Source: Breoghania sp.
GTDB lineage: Bacteria; Pseudomonadota; Alphaproteobacteria; Rhizobiales; Stappiaceae
Assembly (NCBI RefSeq): GCF_963674635.1
Contig: NZ_OY771475.1
Span: 1,054,001-1,118,000 of the forward strand
Direction of reading: 5' to 3'
Length of the DNA: 64,000 bases
The notes below the pieces were generated by a model that was given only the letters and a program-made list of their open reading frames with translations, was not told where the DNA came from and did not search any database. Of this stretch, positions 34,427-43,593 are shown piece by piece. Positions within the stretch are counted from its first letter, which is position 1. Each line of letters begins with the position of its first letter. The translations under genes were made by a program, and so were the position numbers.

Positions 34427-35116
34427 TCACAAGCTCTGCTCATCTTCCTTTTTCAGCATGTAGCCCAGAAAACGAACGGATTCGATCGGATCGTAGCCAA
34501 GCTGCATCTTCAGCTTCTTGCGAAGTTTGGAGATGTGGCTCTCCACAACACTCTCATCCACGTCCTCGTTCATCAGACCATAGACCGCATTGTATATCTG
34601 CGTCTTGGTTACACGGCGACCGTGATTGCGCGCCATGAATTCCAGGATACGCCGCTCGCGACGAGGCAAGGCAAACTCCTCACCCGCGACCACCGGATCC
34701 CGGCCATCGAAAAACACTCGGATATTGCCGACATCCATGTTCTCAGCATCTTCCGTAGCGCGACGCCGGATGGCTCCTACGCGAGCCATGATCTCGCGAA
34801 CATGAACAGGCTTTCGCAGAACGTCGTCCACGCCGGCGGCAAACAACTCTAGGGTTAGCTCAAGGCTCGGCTTCTCGTTAAGCGCGAGCACCGGCGCCTG
34901 GCGAATCCGATTTCGGATGATACGCGGATAGGTTTGACGACCCTCACAGTCGCCTATCAGGAATGCGTCAACAGCACCCAATTCTTCTTGCGGCGTTGTT
35001 GTAACCCAATCGCTGAACTCTTCCGGCATCAAGCCGAGCGAAGAAACGCCTTCTCTTTTGAAGCCAGAGGCGTAGCCATTGGTTACGATCTCTCGCTCAT
35101 CCACAATTATGAACAC
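34427..35116 (-). CDS. ftcR: Flagellar transcriptional regulator FtcR
   Basis: 229-residue OmpR-like protein. The receiver-like domain begins FIIVDERE and includes VDAFLIGDCEG and DDVLRKPVHVREI. The winged helix holds ALPRRERRILEFMARNHGRR and SHISKLRKKLKMQLGYDPIE. These match FtcR, the master activator of flagellar genes in Brucella and relatives. The GTG at 35116 is used because family members start just before the first strand and GGGGGC lies upstream; ATG 35149 is possible. At the usual phospho-acceptor place I read Gly followed by Asp, so phosphorylation is doubtful. A long AT-rich region lies upstream. Confidence 0.9.
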   Translation of the reverse strand: MFIIVDEREIVTNGYASGFKREGVSSLGLMPEEFSDWVTTTPQEELGAVDAFLIGDCEGRQTYPRIIRNRIRQAPVLALNEKPSLELTLELFAAGVDDVLRKPVHVREIMARVGAIRRRATEDAENMDVGNIRVFFDGRDPVVAGEEFALPRRERRILEFMARNHGRRVTKTQIYNAVYGLMNEDVDESVVESHISKLRKKLKMQLGYDPIESVRFLGYMLKKEDEQSL

Positions 35117-35628
35117 GGCAATTAGCCCCCGAATACTCAGCCAGGACAATGCCTATTGGCAATTAAAATGTCCGTCAAACGTTTCTAGGTGCTTATGGCG
35201 CTGAATGATACTGCATTCTTTAAATTCGGTGTACGAAATAAATAAATTTTATTAGATGTTGTTTTATTCCACTTTGCAAATCTTTTGCCTACAGAATTGT
35301 ACTGATATCACTACGCCAAAATCATGATCCAAGTGCGGCATAACAGCATAATAAGAAGCGGTTTATACTTTTTTTGTTGAGTTTTCGAATTCACGGAGAA
35401 GCGGTGAATAACTGCGCAATTTTTCCCCGATTCGCTCCGGGATTGGTCCCTCCAACGGCGAATCTGTTCGTTAAAAGATCGGGATTTGGCTTGGAGAGAG
35501 AATCAGAGCCACAGCGCGGCAAGAACCGGGCGCGTCTGGGCGGCAGCCGCCTGCGGCTTCATCAGCTTCAATCGCTGCAATTTGAGTGGGGAAGAATTGG
35601 CGAAACGCGGGCGCGCGATCGCCGAATA
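35117..35628. promoter_or_regulatory. AT-rich promoter region of ftcR
   Basis: 512 bases between ftcR and fliI (both minus strand) without a supportable gene. The part at about 35150-35400 is clearly more AT-rich than the rest of the window, with runs such as AAATAAATAAATTTTATT and a stretch of seven or more T. It should carry the ftcR promoter and binding sites for AT-binding regulators. The part at 35400-35628 is GC-rich, and I see nothing definite in it. Confidence 0.5.
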
Positions 35629-36984
35629 TCAGGCCGCGGGCGGCGTGTCGCTGCCGTTCGTATCGGAAGACAGCGCTCTGGCCAGATAGTCAAAGGGATC
35701 ACCGGCAATCTTGTCGCGGCTTCCCTGCCTCAGGGCTTCATAAATCTTCGGCACGATCTGGCAGGCGTAGTCGAGTTGCGTGTCGTTTCCGGGCTGATAA
35801 CCGCCCATGAGACGCAGGTCGCGCGTATCTTCAAATCGCGAAATCAGCCCCTTGAGCCGCATCACGAGTTCACGCTGCTCAGGTGTCCAGGCATGCTGGG
35901 CAAGGCGGGACACGGAGCCAAGCACATCCACGGCAGGGAAACGGCCCCCATCCGCAATGGATCGATCCAGTTTGATATGACCATCGAGGATGCCACGGAT
36001 GCTGTCGGCAACGGGATCGTTATGGTCGTCACCATCCACCAGCACCGAAAAGACGCCGGTGATTGCGCCACTTCCGTTTTCGCCGGGCCCGGCCCGTTCC
36101 AGAAGACGCGGAAGTTCGGAAAAGACACTCGGCGTATAGCCGCGCGCGACGGGCGGTTCACCGGCTGCCATGGCGACATCGCGTGCGGCATGGGCAAAGC
36201 GGGTGGCGCTGTCAATGATGAGAAGAACAGACTCGCCCCGGTCCCGAAAATGCTCGGCAATCGTCATTGCCGTCTTCGGCGCCAACCGGCGCATCATCGG
36301 GCTTTCATCGCCGGTGGATACGACAACCACCGACTTTTCGATGGCATCGCCCAGCGCATCCTCGATGAATTCGCGCACTTCCCGGGAGCGCTCTCCAACC
36401 AGGCCCACGACGACGGTATCGAAATCGCCGGATCGCGCAAACATGGCCAGCAGAGTGGACTTGCCGACGCCCGAGCCTGCAAAGATGCCGACGCGCTGTC
36501 CCACGCAGAGTGGTGAGAACAGATCCACGACCCGTACCCCAGTGCGCAATCCCTTGGAGACGCGCGATCTTTTCAATGAAGGGGGAGGATCCCGGTCGAG
36601 CGGCACGGCGCGTTCGCCTGCGGGAAGCAAGCCCTTGTCATCCACGGGCTGGCCAAGGGCGTTGACCACCCTGCCCTTCCACGAGGGATCGGGATGGATG
36701 GTCAGTCCGCCAACGCGATAGACTTTCGTGCCGATACCGACTGCAGTCTGACGCCCGAACGGTTTGACGATCGCCTCGTCCTCGTCCAGACGGATGACTT
36801 CGCCGCGCTGGGGCTTCTCCTTGGTCTCAAGCAACACCGTGTCGCCAAGGCAGACAAACGGAGAAAGCCCGACGACACGATAGAAGTTGGGCGCGACCTG
36901 ATTGATACGTCCACCAATCCGCACCGGAGCGATTTCCTGAAGCGTGGACGCGACCGTCCGCTCAAGCCGTTCAAGTTTGTTCAT
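35629..36984 (-). CDS. fliI: Flagellar export ATPase FliI
   Basis: 451-residue F1-beta-like ATPase of the flagellar type III export apparatus. Walker A is GSGVGKST at 170-177, the ATPase arginine/Walker B region is LLIIDSATRFAHAARD, and FSVLVDGDDHNDPVAD is the typical FliI stretch. It works at the cytoplasmic face with FliH and FliJ. The ATG at 36984 overlaps the preceding gene by 14 bases; a GTG at 37002 would add six residues. It is the last gene of the run DUF1217, flgF, unnamed, fliI. Confidence 0.95.
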   Translation of the reverse strand: MNKLERLERTVASTLQEIAPVRIGGRINQVAPNFYRVVGLSPFVCLGDTVLLETKEKPQRGEVIRLDEDEAIVKPFGRQTAVGIGTKVYRVGGLTIHPDPSWKGRVVNALGQPVDDKGLLPAGERAVPLDRDPPPSLKRSRVSKGLRTGVRVVDLFSPLCVGQRVGIFAGSGVGKSTLLAMFARSGDFDTVVVGLVGERSREVREFIEDALGDAIEKSVVVVSTGDESPMMRRLAPKTAMTIAEHFRDRGESVLLIIDSATRFAHAARDVAMAAGEPPVARGYTPSVFSELPRLLERAGPGENGSGAITGVFSVLVDGDDHNDPVADSIRGILDGHIKLDRSIADGGRFPAVDVLGSVSRLAQHAWTPEQRELVMRLKGLISRFEDTRDLRLMGGYQPGNDTQLDYACQIVPKIYEALRQGSRDKIAGDPFDYLARALSSDTNGSDTPPAA

Positions 36985-37666
36985 TTTGCAGCAGCCCCAC
37001 ATGCCGCTGGCGCAGCGCTTCCAGAACGCTCAACGGAAGATGGTTGTTCGGGTGCGCGGCGACATCGTTCACGCTGGCGGGCGCGAAAGGTTCGCTGACT
37101 GTCTCGATCGAAAAGCCCGCGCTTGTCGCTTCCGGTCGAAGCCACTGGAACAGGTCCAGCGGGGTTCCGTCCGTTGTCGCCAAGGCGATCTCTTCTTCCC
37201 CCGAAGCAACAACCGTCGCGCCCGGATGGTCTTCTTGAGATACGACATCGACCGAGGTGCGGGGAGCAGCATCGTCGTTTCCAGCGGCCGCGATTGCGAC
37301 GTCAGATGACGAGAAATGGTCTGTGACCACATCTTCGGCTATCGCCAGGCCCACCATGGCCCCCATCCCGATCGGACCTCCAAGGGCCAGACCATAAAGG
37401 GCGCTGCCGGCGTAATGGGCCTCGGGCGATATCTCGTCCCCCGTAAGCGCTCGATAGATGGGGCCGACAATCGGCAGCTGCTGCAGTGGATTGATCGTGT
37501 CGAGAAAATCCGAAAATTCGGGCCCCGACCTCGCCTTGCCCGAACTGCTTCCCGCAGCATCGGTTGACGCCCTGGCCGCGCGAACGTTCGAGAAAGCGTC
37601 TGGACGCAAGGGCCCGTCGGCATGTTCGATCCGCATGACAACAGGATTGAGCATTGGCGCGCTCAT
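36971..37666 (-). CDS. Unnamed protein between flgF and fliI
   Basis: 231 residues, no named family that I can assign with confidence. Residues about 50-110 are the notable part: DFLDTINPLQQLPIVGPIYR and ALTGDEISPEAHYAGSALYG followed by a glycine-rich hydrophobic stretch (LALGGPIGMGAMVGLAIAED) that could contact membrane. The C-terminal half is acidic and low in complexity, with DLFQWLRPEA. It overlaps flgF by four bases and fliI by 14 bases, so it is translated with both. A role in flagellar assembly is inferred from this coupling. Confidence 0.75.
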   Translation of the reverse strand: MSAPMLNPVVMRIEHADGPLRPDAFSNVRAARASTDAAGSSSGKARSGPEFSDFLDTINPLQQLPIVGPIYRALTGDEISPEAHYAGSALYGLALGGPIGMGAMVGLAIAEDVVTDHFSSSDVAIAAAGNDDAAPRTSVDVVSQEDHPGATVVASGEEEIALATTDGTPLDLFQWLRPEATSAGFSIETVSEPFAPASVNDVAAHPNNHLPLSVLEALRQRHVGLLQNEQT

Positions 37667-38388
37667 GCGCTGTCACCCAGTTCACGGATGACCTTCTGCT
37701 GGTTTTCCGACCCGCTATCGACCATCTTGGAGATGCTCTCGAAGGTTCGGGTGAGCTCGATCATGCGGGTCATTTCGCGGATCGGGTTCACGTTGGAACT
37801 CTCGGTATACCCCTGCACGACGCCATCCTTGGTGAAGTCGAGGATGGGGGTCGCGGGTTGATCGGGGATAACGGCGGAGTTGTCCAGGCGGGCAAGCTTT
37901 GCTTCCGCCCCGATTGAGAACAGCCCGAGCGCGCCGAGCTGGTTTCCACCCTGGAAAATGGTTCCGTCGCGCGCAATTGTCGGCGGACCGGCTTCCGGAT
38001 CCAGCGCAATCGGCAAGCCACCGGCATCAAGAACCGGATAGTCGTTCACGGAACGCAAGACACCGTCGGCCCCCATCGTCAACCGGCCATCTCGGGTATA
38101 GGCAATCCCTGGGGGAGTGCGAAGGGCAAACCAGCCCTCCCCTTCGACTGCGACATCGAGCTGATTGTCGGTCTTGGTCAACGCGCCATTCTGGCGCGAG
38201 ATGTAGATCTCGCCGCCATTGGCAAAGGATACGGGATCCTCTCCGGCGGTTGAGAGAACTTGCGAGAACTTAACCTCATCGGCCCGATAGCCCACCGTAT
38301 TCATATTGGCGACATTGCGCGCGACAGTCTCAAGCCTGCGAGATATGGCAACCTGGCTCGACAATGAAACGTTCAGGGTGGATTCCAT
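37663..38388 (-). CDS. flgF: Flagellar basal-body rod protein FlgF
   Basis: 241 residues of the flagellar rod/hook family. The N-terminal rod motif VARNVANMNTVGYRADEVKF, the central GWFALRTPPGIAYTRDGR and the C-terminal SNVNPIREMTRMIELTRTFE are typical of FlgF. It forms part of the proximal rod and is exported by the flagellar secretion system. It starts three bases after the DUF1217 stop and overlaps the next gene (ATGA). Confidence 0.94.
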   Translation of the reverse strand: MESTLNVSLSSQVAISRRLETVARNVANMNTVGYRADEVKFSQVLSTAGEDPVSFANGGEIYISRQNGALTKTDNQLDVAVEGEGWFALRTPPGIAYTRDGRLTMGADGVLRSVNDYPVLDAGGLPIALDPEAGPPTIARDGTIFQGGNQLGALGLFSIGAEAKLARLDNSAVIPDQPATPILDFTKDGVVQGYTESSNVNPIREMTRMIELTRTFESISKMVDSGSENQQKVIRELGDSA

Positions 38389-38391
38389 GTC

Positions 38392-39180
38392 TCAAAATCC
38401 CCCGAGCTTGAGCGTCTGGATACTTGTGAGCAGATCCTGTCCGATAGCCACGGTGCTATTGGCGGAGGATATGAGCTGAAGGGCCGGTGAAGTCGCCAGC
38501 GGCAAGCCATTCTTCATGTCGTACATGGCGGAAAAGCGCTGCATGAACTTGTCCAGCTTTTCCGGATCCTGGAAGTCCGCCAGATCGATATTGTTCTCGA
38601 TGTAAGCGGCCTGCTTATCGATGTTGGCGGTTGCGAAGCTGTCGGGAAGCCCGAGCGCGGCATAGACCACCTGCGCCAAAGCCTTGTCGGCCAGGATCTC
38701 ATAGACATTGGAAATGTCAGGGGCCTTGCGCGTGAAATAGAGCGCCAACCTCACGCCGTCATTCGTGTTGCCTTCGTTTTCCTCAAGCGTCTGACGGTGG
38801 TATTTGTCGACGACACCCTGGCCGGCGCGCTCAAACGATGTGGCGGCCTCGCCATAACGCACGAAGTTGAAGGTCTTGGCGAAATCCTTGTAACGCTCAT
38901 CTGCCAAACGGTTGGCGAAGGCGTTGCGGTCGTCGGTTCCCTCTTCCAGAACCTTGCGCATGAATGCCTTGGCATAAGTCATGTCGCTCAGACCTGCAGC
39001 CTTCATCGCGTAGCTGAAGAGCCGATCATCTTCCAGGAACTCGTCGATCGTCTTAACGTCGCCGATATTCTCAAGATAATACTCGGTTTCCCGTTCAACG
39101 ATTGGATCAGCAGCAACCACTCGCATCGAGCGATCCAGATTGCCGTTTACAAGCTGATATTGGGTCATCGTGCTGATCAT
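38392..39180 (-). CDS. DUF1217 flagellar-locus protein
   Basis: 262 residues of the DUF1217 family, which in Rhizobiales sits in flagellar clusters and is thought to be an exported flagellar factor. Typical sequence includes VVAADPIVERETEYYLENIG, DDRLFSYAMKAAGL and two related repeats of an 'F..R..DERYKDF' type. The last residues (STVAIGQDLLTSIQTLKLGG) look like a rod/hook-type helical tail. The ATG at 39180 has AGGAG and GAGG upstream; the frame runs open further to 39510 but without support. It heads the minus-strand group that ends with fliI. Confidence 0.8.
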   Translation of the reverse strand: MISTMTQYQLVNGNLDRSMRVVAADPIVERETEYYLENIGDVKTIDEFLEDDRLFSYAMKAAGLSDMTYAKAFMRKVLEEGTDDRNAFANRLADERYKDFAKTFNFVRYGEAATSFERAGQGVVDKYHRQTLEENEGNTNDGVRLALYFTRKAPDISNVYEILADKALAQVVYAALGLPDSFATANIDKQAAYIENNIDLADFQDPEKLDKFMQRFSAMYDMKNGLPLATSPALQLISSANSTVAIGQDLLTSIQTLKLGGF

Positions 39181-39524
39181 CGGGCCGGCCTCATCTCCTG
39201 TCGGGCAATTTGAGATGCCATGATGCTTCGCGAGGCTTGTCTCAAGCTGACCAGCCCGCAGAGGGCCGAAGCGCCCGGCTATCCCGAAGAGTTTGATTTG
39301 TCCGGATATTTTCAAGTCTGACCGGCCGCCTTTTCCCGCGCCCACTCCAGAATGCCCCTTGCCCTCATATGAATACGCGGGCGCGCGGGATGCCGCCCGC
39401 CGCCTCGTCCAATGCACTCTCGACCGTTTCCGATGGGGGCGTCGCGGGGCGTACAGCTTCAGGCAAGCCTCGCCCCCTAGTGTCCGCCCACTACAAACGG
39501 GCCAGCACACGCAGGAGGCGGCAA
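39181..39524. promoter_or_regulatory. Divergent region between DUF1217 and motA
   Basis: 344 bases between two divergent flagellar operons. No gene is supportable; the plus-strand frame from 39369 is the open extension of motA. Promoters for both directions must lie here, but I cannot point to a convincing sigma-factor site by eye. Confidence 0.45.
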
Positions 39525-40430
39525 TTGACTATCATCATCGGCCTGATCATCGCAGGCGCGTCGCTTATTGGTGGCTTTGCCGCCCTTGGCGGCAAGGTTT
39601 CCGTGCTGTGGCAGCCATTCGAAGTGGTGATCATTTGCGGCGTTGCGTTGGGGACCTATGTCGTCGCCAACCCGGTCAAGGTGATCAAGGACAGCATCAA
39701 GTCCGTTGGCGAGGCACTGTTGAACTCGGTCCCGCGCAAACGTGATTATCTCGACGTTCTCGGCATCCTCTACGCCCTCATGCGCGAACTACGCGCCAAG
39801 GGTCGCAACGAAGTGGAACCGCATATCGAAGATCCGGTCAATTCCGAGATCTTCCGGCGGTTTCCGACTGTCGCCAAGCACAATGCTCTTCGGACGTTCG
39901 TTTGCGACTACTTCCGCCTGATCATCGTGGGCAATGCGCGACCGCATGAAATCGAGGCGCTGATGGATGAAGAACTCAGCACCATCGCACGGGACAAGAT
40001 GAAGCCGTATCTGGCTTTGAGCGTTCTTGCAGAAGCCCTGCCCGCGATCGGCATCGTCGCCGCCGTGCTTGGCGTGATCAAGGCAATGGGCGCAATTGAC
40101 CAGTCGCCTCAGATCCTCGGCGCTCTTATCGGCGCGGCTCTGGTGGGCACTTTTCTCGGGATCTTCCTGTCCTACGCACTGGTGACGCCGTTGGCGAACA
40201 ACATCAAGGGCGTCAGGGAGAGCCGCATGCGGCCTTACATCATCGTCAAGCAGTCCCTGCTGGCGTTCATGAATGGCGCAGCCCCTCAGATCGCTATCGA
40301 GCACGGACGCAAGACCATCAATGCTGCAAGCCGTCCCTCCATCGACGAAGTCGAAAACGAGACGATGACGCATGGCGCAGCGTCGCTGGGTGAAAACGTT
40401 CAGGAACTGAACCAGAAGGGAGCGGCCTGA
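39525..40430 (+). CDS. motA: Flagellar motor stator protein MotA
   Basis: 301-residue inner-membrane stator subunit with four helices. The TTG at 39525 is the start: AGGAGG sits six bases upstream and the protein then begins TIIIGLIIAG as in other MotA proteins; the upstream ATG at 39369 would add 52 basic residues. Visible are GGKVSVLWQPFEVVIICGVA, the cytoplasmic loop and PAIGIVAAVLGVIKAMG, which holds the stator proline. It pairs with MotB encoded at 58917. The first gene of the plus-strand operon motA-fliM-DUF6468-fliN. Confidence 0.93.
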   Translation: MTIIIGLIIAGASLIGGFAALGGKVSVLWQPFEVVIICGVALGTYVVANPVKVIKDSIKSVGEALLNSVPRKRDYLDVLGILYALMRELRAKGRNEVEPHIEDPVNSEIFRRFPTVAKHNALRTFVCDYFRLIIVGNARPHEIEALMDEELSTIARDKMKPYLALSVLAEALPAIGIVAAVLGVIKAMGAIDQSPQILGALIGAALVGTFLGIFLSYALVTPLANNIKGVRESRMRPYIIVKQSLLAFMNGAAPQIAIEHGRKTINAASRPSIDEVENETMTHGAASLGENVQELNQKGAA

Positions 40431-40434
40431 GACC

Positions 40435-41379
40435 ATGATGACCACAGCAACCGCAAATGCTGCCGATCGGTCACAGATCACCGATCGCCTCCTCGACGCC
40501 GCGGGCATATCGGTCGAACGTCTGCCGATGCTGCCGGTCCTCTTCGATCGAATGGCGCGTCTGTTTGCGGATGCGATGCGACAGAAGTCGACCTCACCGT
40601 CCTACGTTTCGGTCAGCTACATCGACAATGAACGCATCGGCGACGTTCTCGACGAATATGAATCCAACGCGCTGGTTGCCGTCTACCACTCACGCGAATG
40701 GGATTCGCGCATCCTGATCGGCTTTGACCGCGACTTCATCTTCACGCTGGCCGATGTCCTGTTCGGGTCCGACGGAACCGAGCCGCCCATCGATGATGAA
40801 CGCAATTTCTCCAATATCGAGACGCGAATTGCACGCGGGATTTTTGAGGAAGCTGCAAAGGCGCTTCAGGAATCCTTCAAACCGATCGCCGCCACGAAAC
40901 TGAAGCTGGAGCGGATCGAGAGCCGGATGGATTTCGCCATTCTCGGGCGGCGGAACAATCCGGCGGTCGTTGCGCGGCTGCTGGTTCAGGCAATCGGGCG
41001 CGGCGGCGAGGTCTTCGTGATCATGCCGCACTCCACGCTCAATCCATTGCGCCAACGGCTCTCTCAGGTCATCTCCGGCGAGATGACCAACCGCGACAAG
41101 GAATGGACCCATCACTTCCAGAGCGAGATCCAGCGCACAGAGGTGAAACTCCAGGCGATCATGGAAGAGCGCCAGATGACACTCGGTGAGATCGTCGATC
41201 TCAAGGTTGGCCAACTCATCGAATTGCAAGCCACGCCGAGAAGCCCTGTTCAGCTTGAATGCAACAAGCAGCCGATCTTCACCTGTCGCCTCGGGCGTCT
41301 CGACGGCGCCTACACGCTGCAGGTGGAGGATCTGATCTATCAGAATGAGGATCTGCTAGATGATCTCCTATCTCGTTGA
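40435..41379 (+). CDS. fliM: Flagellar motor switch protein FliM
   Basis: 314 residues. The middle domain carries FDRDFIFTLADVLFGSDG, and the C-terminal SpoA-like domain MTLGEIVDLKVGQLIELQA is typical for FliM and FliN. FliM sits in the C ring and, in most species, binds CheY-P through an N-terminal peptide; here that N-terminal motif is not obvious (MMTTATANAADRSQIT). The gene starts four bases after motA and overlaps the next gene by 20 bases. Confidence 0.92.
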   Translation: MMTTATANAADRSQITDRLLDAAGISVERLPMLPVLFDRMARLFADAMRQKSTSPSYVSVSYIDNERIGDVLDEYESNALVAVYHSREWDSRILIGFDRDFIFTLADVLFGSDGTEPPIDDERNFSNIETRIARGIFEEAAKALQESFKPIAATKLKLERIESRMDFAILGRRNNPAVVARLLVQAIGRGGEVFVIMPHSTLNPLRQRLSQVISGEMTNRDKEWTHHFQSEIQRTEVKLQAIMEERQMTLGEIVDLKVGQLIELQATPRSPVQLECNKQPIFTCRLGRLDGAYTLQVEDLIYQNEDLLDDLLSR

Positions 41380-41941
41380 TGCGGTGCTGATGGTCGCGCT
41401 CGTGATCACCAGCGTCAAAATTGTTGCGATGTACCGGGAGCTGAAACGTCTCGGCTCCTATCACGCCGACTATCAGCGGATATTTGACCAGACCACGCTG
41501 GCGCTCGACGGCATCGAGGTCTCCATCCAGGAGATCAACGTGCGGGGAACGCAGGTGCTCAATGCGCTGGGGTCGCGCATGGACGATGCGCGCGGGATCA
41601 TCGCCGACATTGATGGACTGACCCGAGAGGCACGCAAGCAGCAGGCCGCGCTTCGCACCGAGATGCGCCAGCTTGTGGCCGAGCGCGAGAAGCTTGGAGA
41701 GGTCAAGGGCATGCGCCCCCTCAAGGAGAGAATGGCCAACCGCCGAGCCAAGGTGCTCGACGACACGGGTCAATGTGAAAGCGGGCGGATCCACGCCGGC
41801 CAGGGCAACAGCCTCGCAATCGATCCCTCCGCCTCGCTCTCTTCCGGGGGCAACGAACTGCGTATCCAGCGAATTGACGACAAGACCTATGCGGGCTCGT
41901 TCCGGTCCGTTTCCGTAGGCGACAAGGATAACTCGAAATGA
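41360..41941 (+). CDS. DUF6468-type flagellar-locus protein
   Basis: 193 residues. One N-terminal membrane helix (YLVDAVLMVALVITSVKIVA) is followed by a coiled-coil region (about 30-130) and a variable tail. The order fliM, this gene, fliN is common in Alphaproteobacteria, where the protein is called DUF6468; its function is not known. The gene overlaps fliM by 20 bases and fliN by four, so it is translated with the switch proteins. A membrane-anchored helper of the C ring or stator is a reasonable guess. Confidence 0.75.
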   Translation: MISYLVDAVLMVALVITSVKIVAMYRELKRLGSYHADYQRIFDQTTLALDGIEVSIQEINVRGTQVLNALGSRMDDARGIIADIDGLTREARKQQAALRTEMRQLVAEREKLGEVKGMRPLKERMANRRAKVLDDTGQCESGRIHAGQGNSLAIDPSASLSSGGNELRIQRIDDKTYAGSFRSVSVGDKDNSK

Positions 41942-42345
41942 GCAACTTCGACGAATATGAAGCCAATGCAGCTGACGCCGATGAAACCGTACTCAATGCG
42001 AAAATGCATGATTTCGGTGCGGCCGATGCGGCTCACGTGACCCGGGCTCAGCTGGCTGAGGATGGAGAGGACGGTGAAAGGCGCAATCTGGACACGATCC
42101 TCGGCATTCCGGTGGATGTTCAGGTTGTGCTCGGTTCCGCCTCCATGCTCGTGGCGAACCTGCTGAAGCTTGGCCGCGGATCGGTCATTCCCCTCAACCA
42201 CCGGGTCGGCGAGCCCGTCGACATCGTTGTGAACGGTCGCGTTGTTGCGCGGGGCGAAGTGGTGGTCGTGGAAGACGACAACTCCCGTTTCGGGGTCTCC
42301 CTGACCGAGATTATCGGAAATCAGAATACGGGCATTGAAGCCTGA
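41938..42345 (+). CDS. fliN: Flagellar motor switch protein FliN
   Basis: 135 residues. An acidic N-terminal tail is followed by the SpoA domain LDTILGIPVDVQVVLGSASM, LLKLGRGSVIPLNHRVGEPV and ARGEVVVVEDDNSRFGVSLT. It forms the lower C ring with FliM and binds FliH during export. Its ATG overlaps the stop of the DUF6468 gene (ATGA). A 98-base gap separates it from fliG. Confidence 0.93.
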   Translation: MSNFDEYEANAADADETVLNAKMHDFGAADAAHVTRAQLAEDGEDGERRNLDTILGIPVDVQVVLGSASMLVANLLKLGRGSVIPLNHRVGEPVDIVVNGRVVARGEVVVVEDDNSRFGVSLTEIIGNQNTGIEA

Positions 42346-42443
42346 TCAATGACGTAACAGGGACCGTGGCGGCCATGGTCCCCGCCTCGGCCAGAGCGAC
42401 TGCGCGCGCGCGCCAGTGCCCGACTGACAGTGGATGAACGATT

Positions 42444-43478
42444 ATGAATGCCAATGTGAGCGCCGAACACCAGCGCAGGGCCCAGCCGCTTCGCGGCATT
42501 CAGAAGGTCGCGGCCCTTCTTCTGGCCATGGGCAAGCCCAACGCCTCGCGGTTGCTGAGGCATTTCGATCAGGAAGAGATCCGGCTCATTACGCTCAATG
42601 CGGCCCAGCTGGGCGCGGTCAGCGCCTCCGAGCTTGACGACCTTGCCGATCAGTTCCTGAACCAGTTCGCGCATGGCGCAAGCTTGTTCGGTACGGCCGG
42701 CGAAGTGGAGAAGATGCTCGATGGCGTTTTGCCCGAGGATGCCGTGTCGGAAATCATGTCCGACGTTCTGGGCAACTCAAACCGCTCCATCTGGGATCGG
42801 ATCACGACGGTCTCCGAAACGGTTCTGGCCAACTATCTGGCCAAGGAACACCCGCAGACAGCGGCCCTGATCCTGTCCAAGATACGCCCTGCCAGCGCGG
42901 CCAAGGTGCTGAGTCAGCTTGCCACGCCGGTGCGCAACCAGCTCATGCGACGCATGCTATCCATCAAGCCGATCGTCCAGGAAGTCATGCGCGACGTGGA
43001 AAAGACCCTGCATGAGGACTTCATGTTGAACCTTTCCGGCTCGATGGAAGCAGACAGCTTTGCCCGCATGGCCGACATCCTCAACAAGATGGATCGCGAG
43101 CATATGGAAGAGGCGCTCACCAGCCTCAATGACGAGCGTCCGAAGTCCGCTGAAATGCTGAAGGGCCTGCTCTTCACTTTCGACGATATCGTCGATCTGA
43201 ATGCTCGCACGAAAATGGCGATCTTCGACCAGATTTCCACGGACAATGTCGTCATGGCCCTCAAGGGCACTTCGCCTCAGTTCCGCGAGAGCATTCTGTC
43301 TTCCCTGACCTCTCGCATGCGACGGATCGTGGAGTTCGAACTCAATTCCGGAGAGCCCTCCACCCAACGCGAGGTCCTGGAAGCGCGCCGGACGATCACC
43401 GACCTGGCTCTGGAAATGGCAGGCCGGGGAGAAATCGATCTCAATCCCAAGCAAGAGGAAAGAACGTATTTCAGCTGA
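42444..43478 (+). CDS. fliG: Flagellar motor switch protein FliG
   Basis: 344 residues with the three FliG domains: N-terminal FliF-binding, middle and the C-terminal torque helix. Conserved points are EHPQTAALILS in the middle domain and the C-terminal FDDIVDLNARTKMAIFDQIS then LTSRMRRIVEFEL, which contains the charged residues that face MotA. Gene position between fliN and flhB is typical for rhizobia. Confidence 0.94.
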   Translation: MNANVSAEHQRRAQPLRGIQKVAALLLAMGKPNASRLLRHFDQEEIRLITLNAAQLGAVSASELDDLADQFLNQFAHGASLFGTAGEVEKMLDGVLPEDAVSEIMSDVLGNSNRSIWDRITTVSETVLANYLAKEHPQTAALILSKIRPASAAKVLSQLATPVRNQLMRRMLSIKPIVQEVMRDVEKTLHEDFMLNLSGSMEADSFARMADILNKMDREHMEEALTSLNDERPKSAEMLKGLLFTFDDIVDLNARTKMAIFDQISTDNVVMALKGTSPQFRESILSSLTSRMRRIVEFELNSGEPSTQREVLEARRTITDLALEMAGRGEIDLNPKQEERTYFS

Positions 43479-43593
43479 CCCTTCGCTGCACCGATCGGCC
43501 TGAAAGCGATCGGCATTGCTCGAATTCTCCGCAATCAGATTGCGCGTCGGCTCCCGGAGCCTCTTTCCCGTGTAAACCGTCAGGCGAAACAAG

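Noticed and set aside
33860..34852. 330-residue open frame on the plus strand
   Set aside because: It runs through the tRNA-Ser gene and the antisense of ftcR, so it cannot be a normal gene.
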